NCBI GenBank assembly: GCA_948099385.1
Contig: CANUEZ040000168.1
Location: forward strand, 373,501-437,500
DNA from: Fasciola hepatica
Taxonomy: Eukaryota; Platyhelminthes; Trematoda; Plagiorchiida; Fasciolidae
Direction: 5' to 3'
DNA: 64,000 nt
In this document: one piece after another, positions 56,835-64,000 of the stretch
Layout: each line of letters starts with the position of its first letter
How positions within the stretch are numbered: position 1 is the stretch's first letter
The notes under the pieces: generated by a model
The model's input: only the letters and a program-made list of their open reading frames with translations
Databases searched by the model: none
What the model was told of the DNA's origin: nothing
Translations under genes and position numbers: made by a program

Positions 56835-58192
56835 GCCTCGCTTTTTCAGCGATGTGTTGACGATGGAGTTTTCCTCCGTAACTGGAAAAAAGCAGTGATC
56901 GCACCCACCTATAAGAAGGGTAGTAGACACCTTGCTTCTAGTTACAGACCCATAAGCCTCACTAGCATCCCTAGCAAAATTTTTGAGGGAATTCTTAAGA
57001 GTGAGATTCTCTCCCATCTTCATAGAAATAAGATCCTCTCCCCGTCCCAACATGGGTTTCTTCCTGGCAGATCTTGCATTACCAATATGCTCACTGTCAT
57101 GGATAGTCTAACGAAAGCCTATGATGATGGCCAGCTCTCACACGCTGTATTCATCGATTTTGCTAAGGCCTTCGATAAGGTCCCACATGCCCCCCTTCTT
57201 TATAAGCTGCAGACGTACGGGATCACAGGCTCCATGTTGGCCATCCTACGTAGCTTCCTTACCGACCTCACCTTTGTGGTTAAAGTCGAGACCGTTTTGC
57301 TCAACCCTCCCCAGTAACAACTGAGGTCCCCCAAGGGTCGGTCTTAGGTCCTCTTATTTTCCTGATCTATATAAACGATCTACCGACAGCCCTTCCTGCG
57401 AACATTGCCATGTACGCAGATGATGTAACCCTCTGGAGTTCAAGCGTTGAAGACCTGCAAATTGCAGTTTATGAAACAAAACGCTTGTCCGAGGATTGGA
57501 ACCTCCCAGTTAATGATGACAAATGTGTGAGCATGTCTTTCGGCAGAGAGACTGGTCACACGTTTTCCATTAATGGAGCAGCCACTCTGCCAAGGGTTGA
57601 CCGACACAAGGTGCTCGGTTTCTGGTTAGATTGTAACTTATCCTTCTCTCATCATCACGAACTTGCGAGCAAGTCTGCCTTTCGAGTCCTAAACATGATT
57701 TGAAGGTCCTTCCCGCGCATATTTAAGGATGATTTCCCCATAATTTTCGGCACTTATATCCGACCTCTGCTGGAGTACGGTAGTCAGATAGTGCACTCTG
57801 GTCTTGTCCGAGACCGTGAGATCCTAGAAAGGGTTCAGCGGGCCTCCACCAAGGCAGTAAGTGGTCTATCCCATCTACCTTATCCCGTCCGCCTCTCACC
57901 CCTCAACCTCTATCCCCTTGACGTAAGACGCGTAAGAGGTGATCTGTTTTTGATGTTTCACCTTTTTGAAACAGGTCAAAGCGATTGCTTCTTCTCCGTC
58001 TGTCCAGCCTCCTCTCTCCGTGGTCACAGCAGAAAAGTTTTCAAACCGAGGCCACGCACTTCACTAAGGATTAACTTTTTTAGCTATAGGGTTATTACCA
58101 TGTGGAATGCACTTCCGGAAGATATTGTTCTCTCGCAGAACAAAACTATCTTCAAGAAAAAGCTAGACCTCTACCTGGGTCTCTCCCAATAA
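56835..58192 (+). pseudogene. CR1-like LINE ORF2, RT and C-terminal part, broken
   Basis: RT continues in the same frame as 55425: NWKKAVIAPTYKKGSRH, PSQHGFLPGRSCITNML and FIDFAKAFDKVPHAPLL (about 57150), then a frame change near 57300-57315. It resumes with VTTEVPQGSVLGPLIFLIYI and MYADDVTLW (57410), the intact catalytic pair. A TGA at 57701-57703 is the second nonsense codon. The C-terminal part has YIRPLLEYGSQ, ERVQRASTKAVSGL and MWNALPEDIV, and ends at 58192. Few disabling changes suggest a fairly young copy. Confidence 0.85.
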
Positions 58193-58339
58193 TTCCCTCT
58201 GTCAAAAAACAAACAAACAAAATAGTTGTCTTTATCGCATATATGTTCATGAATGCCGCACCCCCACTCAGCTTAAGGCACTGTCCACAGTGTGACACTG
58301 AATGAGGTTATATGTATCTTGTTTTCGCTGCCACCCCCG

Positions 58340-58354
58340 CCCCCCCCCCCCCCC
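58340..58354. repeat. poly-C tract (15 C)
   Basis: Fifteen C in a row at the junction between the CR1-like LINE 3' end and the minus-strand repeat. See the finding on homopolymer junctions. Confidence 0.95.
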
Positions 58355-58394
58355 GCTTCTTTTTACTCTCGTTTCAGCTCGGTGAATCCGACAG

Positions 58395-59700
58395 AAGATC
58401 AAAGATTTCCTAAAGAACCGGGACAATTGGGCTCAAAGCCTCGAACCCGTGTAGTACTTCAAGACTTCAAGACTAGCCGTGCGCTGGGCAACCAACCTGG
58501 AAAAAGCTCCGTGAAGTAGGCACAGGAGGTGTGATCCACCGGCCTTATGGCTCTCTCACTTCGTTGTAGACGACATACAAGCCCGATGTGCGCCGGCCAA
58601 AGCGGTGGATCTGACCGCGCCCCGCACCGCTGGGAATGGCATTATTGTTCACTGATGTTTATGCCTGTGGGATGTAGTCTAACTATGAAAGTGTTGAATA
58701 TAATTTCCGCGATAGGATGGCCAGGTTGCTTGGGGTTCCAAAGGAAGGAGTCAGCGGTTACTAATCGATCAAACAGCTGCGTTATCCAGGAGGGTATACC
58801 AACGTTGATGGTAAAACGCACGTAAGCAGAGAACCGGAAATGGAGAGCAGTCAGGGTGTGCCCCTGCTGTGGATTAACGGTTAATGGAGGTGTACCAGTA
58901 AAGGACGAGGCATAAGAGTGACAGAGACCACGGGAGAAGGTGGAAGCAGAGTGGATGAAAATAGTGGCATTTCAATTTGTTTGATTCATTACGGGAATGG
59001 TCATAGCTGATCAAGCGTTGAGAACTCACTCAGATAGAATAAACCGTCTGCTGTTGATTGTGTCCGCAATTGAAGAGAGCGGGGTCGGCAAGGGAGTTGG
59101 TCTTAGAAGTCGAGGCCCCTCTCGTATGCTATTTCTTCTGCCATGCCCATATTAGATAACTGGAGTGCACGGGTGGGGCTGAGATATGGGATGAGTGCCG
59201 ATAGAAATTGGGACTTGGTTCGTGAAGTTTGAAGGGTGATGGGCAACTTGTTTCAGTCTTTGGAGTAGACAAGAAGGAAAAAACGTGACCGTATGACCGA
59301 CTTAGCTATACTGGATAGAGACGGTAAAATGCCTGTGCCGAAGTGAGTGGGGGGTTTCACGGGAGAAGCTTACCGGGTTAGAGGGAAAAAGACCGGATCT
59401 GGAGCAGGTTATACAAGAAGACTACGTTTAGTCCTAAGAGGCGAAGCCAGAGTGGGTCAAGATTCAGATTTTCGCATCTTTCTCTACAACTTAAAGACCT
59501 CGACCAACCGAGGAATTGTTTGGTAAACGCCTTTGTACACTTTCAGTCGCCATTCTGTCGAATTATGTCATGTTAGAAAATAATATTGGGCGATATTCAA
59601 GCAAAGGCCTGATGTGGGATTTGTAGACGCTGATGATACTGTCCCGACTACTGCCTCCGACTAAGGCCATGTCGGTCTATGGAATAGTGAGGCCAAGCAA
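58395..59700 (-). repeat. LINE C-terminus and 3' region (minus)
   Basis: On the minus strand, VYKSHIRPLLEYRPILFSN (about 59650-59590) is the CR1-type post-RT motif, followed by a stop-ridden continuation (DRMATESVQRRLPNNSSVGR) to about 59480. Below that is the segment matching 50890-51790, a block with TTTGGAACCCCAAGCAACCT, and the GC-rich block 58640-58472. This copy links the RT C-terminal region to the GC-rich and pyrimidine-rich repeats and suggests that they are its 3' untranslated part. Confidence 0.55.
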
Positions 59701-59879
59701 GTACTAGTAATGAGAGGTGCAGAGATCTTACCCAATAGTCCTGCCTTTTTGTCTGGAACCTCAAAAGCTTACGTGTCCCGATAGTATGGCTAAGAATAGC
59801 TGGGCCAGTTTGGGCACTTACTTCGCTGCCTGCCTATTTTCATGGGGCTATTTTTATCTTCTGTTGTTGTGCTTAGGAC

Positions 59880-61690
59880 AGTTATTTGCGGCTTGCCGTC
59901 GGATTTCTCAAGGTTCGCGCTAGAAGTGCAGAATACCAGAGGCTTACATGATGCCTGAACTGCAGGGATAAAGTAAAAGTACACGTTTTGGGGGGGGGAG
60001 GGAACCAAAGAATTGCCAGCCCAGTGGAATTAACTGATGACTTGGGCTCCGGTTTGTCTTCCAGTTTGGTCGGGACAATGCGGCAAGAACGAGGAAACTT
60101 GAGGGGTATAGTCTCAGGCCAACGAGCGATAGGACCGATGAAACTGAGGAGATAACCCACTCCCCGCAATGGAAATAGGAAGGCCAACAGCGTCAATATG
60201 GAAGTGAGCAAAGCGAGCTAGTGCCCTTGACTGGATGCTGAAAATCAGATTCTACTTGAGCACGCACCAGGTCCTCCAAATCGATGTGTGAGCCAACAGG
60301 CAATGTGGCATTGTGTTTGCAAAGCCGATTACCAGCAGCTACTTTGGCTGAACCCGAGATGTGTCGGATGCACATGGTAAACTGGAAGATAAAATACGCC
60401 AGCCGAATCACTCGCGTACAGCACCCATCCGAAGCGCTGTGGAATGCACACAGCTATGGTTTATAGTCCACGATGATGGCGAACTCCCGCCCTTTAAGGG
60501 CGTGACATAAGTGCCGTGTTGCAGTGCAAACAGCAATCAATTAGTGGCTAAACGCACCGTATTTGGGTTCCGCTGGAGACAGTTGATGACAGCGGAATGC
60601 GAAAGGTTCCCACACACCCTGGACAGCTTACTGGGGTACTCATCCGATAGCAACATCCGACGCACCCGTTGCAGTACCGGCCGAAGCATTGAGATCTGGG
60701 TTACTAAATTAGGCGTCAGAGCCAAGAGCCTGTTCGAGCTTGCCGAAGGCGTCTTTCGCTTGGTCTGCCGGATAAGCTGGCATAGCGTTCTCCGCGGCGG
60801 GTCAGGGATCGTCTCACCGTCGTGGCACAACTTGGGTTGGGACAAGGATAATAACTGGCGAGGCCGTTGAAAACCTTTAGCTGTTTGAAGCCTATCAGAA
60901 GTAGAAATTCGGCAACTTCGTTGGTCTTATCTTTGGCTGGATGAATTCCGTTAGTTTCGATGGTGTGACCGAGAATGTGCGGAGAAAGCCCACCTAGAAA
61001 TGCCTTGATCGGAGAGTAGCTGGAAGATCTGCCAAAGATGTGGCTCGTGTTCTGCAACAGTTGAACTTGCGACGAGAATGTCGTCGACGTATAGGTAAAT
61101 GGAAGGCAAGTCTGGAGTAAAACTGTCCACGAAGGAAGGGAATTTTTGTGGTGCATTGCGCAGACCCGAGGGCATGAGTAAGAGTTTGAAAAATCCAAAG
61201 TGTGTAGGGGCCGCCGTGTTAGGGCTACCTTCAGCAACGGGGATGGGATGAAATGCCAGTACTAGATTGCGCATCAAACCAGACTAGAAGTGGTATCGTA
61301 AATGTGTGGAACCGGAAAAAGATCCGGGGTGGTCACCTGATTAGGACGGCGAAATCTACCACATGGACAACAGCTGTTTGTAGACTTCTAGGGTTCCACG
61401 TGCGGCACAGAAGCCCACGAACTGTCAGAAAGACGACTGATCCCGAGCTCCAAATTATTTTGAAGTTCGCTACGTAAATAGCGAATCTTCGGGCGGCAAC
61501 CCACGTTGGCGGTAAAATGCCGGGGACCCGTCACATTGATGTGGTGCCTGATGTTAGAGTGCACTGCAGGTAAGAGACTCACCAGCTTGGTGGCAGACAG
61601 AAATTCAGCCAAAACATTGATAAGGCTTTTATTGGCATCTAGTGTCCCAAAGGCGGGGCGGATGACGTTGGCCACACGCAGTGATCCGGC
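59880..61690 (-). pseudogene. Ty3/Gypsy pol remnant (minus)
   Basis: Minus strand, high to low. RPAFGTLDANKSLINVL (about 61655) and SGISRLSDSSWASVPHV-like sequence (about 61400), the RT N-terminal segment with 'SPWASP'. FHPIPVAEGSPNTAAPTHFG (about 61245), SGLRNAPQKFPSFVDSFT and YLYVDDILVASSTVAEHE (about 61085), which keeps the VDD box. FIFQFTMCIRHISGSAKVAA (about 60390), from RNase H. SFIGPIARWPETIPL (about 60140), the integrase segment; homology stops at the poly-G tract at 59990. Several frames; inactive although YVDD survives. Confidence 0.75.
59990..59998. repeat. poly-G tract (9 G)
   Basis: Nine G where the minus-strand Gypsy integrase remnant loses homology. Confidence 0.95.
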
Positions 61691-63198
61691 AAGAGCACGG
61701 TAAGTCGCAGGATCGGTTAACTATCTGGTACCACGGTGTAATGATTATTTACGGAACATCAAGCGCTCATCATGCTACGGCGTCCACGGTAAGCGACGCG
61801 CCTCGTGTCCCGGCGGTCGAGGTGATAAGAGAAAAAGTTGGGATTATTCGCTACAGCAAAAGAACACTCATAGCCTGTTGGAATGTCAGGACGTTTCTAG
61901 ACGTCGGCAGTCAGTGCGTCACAATGCGAACTCTATATGACTATGACGTAGACGTTGCTTGCCTCTCGGAGGTCCGCCCGCCCAACTCAGGTAGCCGATA
62001 AATAAAGGCCCCGGGTGCGGATACATCCTATTGGCTCTATCACAGTGGCCCGAAAGATAACTCCGGTCTCTACAGTGTTGCGTTTGCTCTAAAGAAAGCA
62101 GCTAATGATGCAACGACCTCTTGGGAACCAGCCTCATCCAGACTTTCCTTGGCACGTTTTAAAGGCCCCCCGCACGATATGAAGGTGATCGCGATCTATG
62201 CTCCAATCAATTAAGCTGATGAAGAAACCAGAGACGAATTCTACAATAATTTGCAGGAGGTCATCAGTCGACGTACTTTATTCGCAGGAGACTGGAACGC
62301 TCGCACAGGTATGGCCGATGAATGTACTCGCGGTATTCTCGGAAGATTTGGCCCTGGTCAACTTTGCGGGAACGGTGGCCGACTGGTTGATTTAGCCAAC
62401 ATCAACAGAATGGTTGTCCGCAGCACTCGATTTCAACGCCCCAAGAAGTACCTACTCACAGGGTACTCCAATGATGGTCACAGTGCGCACCAAATTTACC
62501 ACATCCTGATGAAAGCCCGTTGGGCCTTGTCTGTGGAGGATTGTCCAGCGTACAGAGGTGCAATAACGGGCAACACAAACGGCATCGACCACGTCCTCCT
62601 ATGCGCATGTTTCAAAGTTCATCTATCTACACGTGCTAAAGTGTCTGCACCCTCTCGGATAAACGTTTCTGTCCTAGAAAATCCAGGGAAGCGAGGGACG
62701 TTGTCACGAGCAATCACAACCCGACTAACCGACACAACCAATGCACAAACAGATGAAGTTTCTGTGGAAAGGCAATGGACTCGAATGAAGACGACAAGCA
62801 AGGAAGCTACTTGGACAGCACTCGGGAGAGCAAGAGGGCGGACAAAAGATTGTATCTCGGAGAGCACGCTCCAGCTGTCAACCAGAGCACACGAAGCGCG
62901 ACTGGCAGGTAGTAACAAAAGCCGCAGACTGCAACCAGAGGCCACACGCTCCGTCAAGGCTGATCGCAAAGGATACTGGATAGAAATAGCTGAAAAAATG
63001 GAGACCGCGTCCGGAACTGGTGACTTTGGTAGACTGTTTCGCCTTATTTGCAACGCCTCTAATGGGTTTTGTAAACAAAACTCCCTTCTTCTTGACACAG
63101 CAGGAAACTTAATACTCGAACAGAGCCAGATAATGAACCGATGGGTGGAACATTTTGGTCAGCTGCTCAACCGGCCCACTTACCACTGGACGGACTAA
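61690..63198 (+). pseudogene. RTE-like LINE endonuclease and linker
   Basis: One reading frame from about 61690 to 63198, interrupted by TAA at 61999-62001 and 62212-62214. The endonuclease domain includes LIACWNVRTFLDVGS, VDVACLSEVRPPNSG, MKVIAIYAPIN, and FAGDWNARTGMADECTRG (the GDFN-type motif as GDWN), followed by NGIDHVLL. Then a long basic linker (RARGRTKDCISES, KADRKGYWIEIAEKMETAS) and IMNRWVEHFGQLLNRPTY, typical of flatworm RTE-type endonuclease-RT proteins. With only two stops, it is much better preserved than the RTE copy at 19890. Confidence 0.8.
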
Positions 63199-63870
63199 CC
63201 AATACCAACCCCTCCAATCCAGTACAAAAGCAACTGTGACCCGCCCAAGACCACAGAAATCACGGAAATGATAAACAAACTGAAGGACAGAAAGGCTACT
63301 GGGGAAGGTGGCATCCCTCCAGAAGTGTATAAAGCATGTTCATCGTCCATGATTGACAGGTTGTGTACACTTTTTGGTTCCATTTGGAGATAGGAAGCAT
63401 TTCCACCCGACTGAGGAATGTCCATTCTGCTTCCCATTCCGAAGAAAGGTGATAAATCGGCATGTGAGAACTACCAAGGGCTCAGCCTGATCGTTAAGGC
63501 CGCAAAGATCTTTGGTGCGTTATTACTAACCCGTTTCTCCGAGGCAAGAGACCAGCGCACTCGCCCGAACCAAGGGGGTTTCCGCCGTAGCAGAGGCTGT
63601 GTGGATCAAATCTTCACACTGCGCCGAATACTGGAGCACCGCTATAAGTTCCAGCAGCCGACGGTAGCTTGTTTCATCGACTTCCGGGCAGCTTTTGATT
63701 CGGTAAACCGTGAGTCTCCTTTTACCATAATCCAATCCGACGGGATGCCCGATAAGCTTCTCAGGCTGTAAAGGGGAAACTACTGGAAAACCGGTGCTAG
63801 GGTTCGTATTTACGGTGAAGAGTCCCGCGAGTTCACACTCACTACAGGAGTTAGGCAGAGCTGCCCCCCC
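63199..63870 (+). pseudogene. RTE-like LINE RT domain, truncated
   Basis: After a frame change, MINKLKDRKATGEGGIPPEV (about 63270) is the RT start. Then, back in the upstream frame, LLPIPKKGDKSACENYQG, NQGGFRRSRGCVDQIFTLR and CFIDFRAAFDSVNRESPF (about 63670), the catalytic Asp block. A TAA at 63769-63771 is followed by RVRIYGEESREFTLTTGVRQ. Homology ends abruptly in a run of 10 C at 63864-63873, where 'GCPLSP..FN' would be expected; YADD and the rest are missing. Confidence 0.75.
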
Positions 63871-63873
63871 CCC
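63864..63873. repeat. poly-C tract (10 C)
   Basis: Ten C that replace the expected continuation of the RTE reverse transcriptase. The following 127 bases to the window end show no RTE homology. Confidence 0.95.
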
Positions 63874-64000
63874 ACCGGTGCTGTTGTAAGGTTGATTAGA
63901 CCTTACTTCGCGGTTTCCTTAGTAAACGCGTGCTTCGGTCCTTTGTACTGCGTGGACCACCTGCACGTTACTCTAATGTGCGGCACTGCACAAATATGTT

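Larger units (their letters stand above)
54030..58250 (+). mobile_element. near full-length CR1-like LINE
   Basis: Two-ORF non-LTR element of about 4.2 kb. ORF1 (54145-55455) is intact; ORF2 (55425-58192) has two stops and one frameshift. The 3' end after ORF2 has a CAAACAAACAAAATAG stretch (58210-58225) that may be its tail region. The 5' limit is the end of the minus-strand repeat near 54030, and the 3' limit lies before the poly-C tract at 58340. It is the best-preserved non-LTR element in the window. No target-site duplication was identified. Confidence 0.85.

Noticed and set aside
1..64000. CRISPR array or bacterial defence system
   Set aside because: No regularly spaced short direct repeats with unique spacers and no bacterial gene organisation; the window is eukaryotic transposon sequence.

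Overview
This window reads as a gene-poor, transposon-packed stretch of a eukaryotic nuclear genome. The element families (Ty3/Gypsy of CsRn1-like character, BEL/Pao, CR1-like and RTE-like LINEs, all read with the standard code) suggest a flatworm, possibly a tapeworm with a large repeat-rich genome. That assignment is inference. No bacterial operons, rRNA, CRISPR array or convincing host gene was recognised. Nearly every long or homologous reading frame belongs to a mobile element, and most are broken.

Layout. 1-0.8 kb: C-terminal remnant of a LINE ORF2. 1.3-5.9 kb: decayed LINE (endonuclease, then reverse transcriptase) split by a pyrimidine-rich repeat at about 3.65-4.98 kb. 6.0-6.7 kb: 3' end of that repeat family on the minus strand. 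6.75-9.59 kb: an element with two 768-bp, apparently identical inverted arms around a 1.3-kb centre, the most unusual object here. 9.9-10.8 kb: Gypsy integrase remnant. 10.8-19.6 kb: mostly unrecognised sequence and pyrimidine-rich repeats. 19.6-25.3 kb: a BEL-LTR-like fragment, a decayed RTE LINE and two decayed CR1-type LINEs. 26.0-30.1 kb: a BEL/Pao element with both LTRs and a 5-bp target duplication, gag-protease open, reverse transcriptase and integrase gone. 30.2-32.8 kb: eroded Gypsy pol. 33.2-33.8 kb: fragment of a DNA-transposase-like protein. 35.3-38.6 kb: pyrimidine-rich repeat. 39.6-41.5 kb: Gypsy integrase (minus) and LINE RT (plus) remnants. 42.1-44.1 kb: pyrimidine-rich repeat (minus). 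45.4-49.9 kb: young Gypsy element with two 412-bp LTRs differing at two sites, a 4-bp target duplication and a catalytically intact pol, but no gag or protease. 50.9-54.0 kb: more repeat copies. 54.0-58.2 kb: nearly complete two-ORF CR1-like LINE. 58.4-61.7 kb: LINE 3' region and Gypsy pol, both minus. 61.7-63.9 kb: RTE-like endonuclease-RT, cut off at a poly-C tract.

How the parts work together: the non-LTR elements use an APE-type endonuclease plus RT for target-primed insertion. The LTR elements use LTR promoters, RT/RNase H and an integrase. None looks fully autonomous as it stands: the young Gypsy lacks gag, the BEL lacks RT and integrase, and the CR1-like LINE carries two stops and a frameshift. 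Coordinates of decayed remnants are approximate because they were read by eye from conserved protein motifs.
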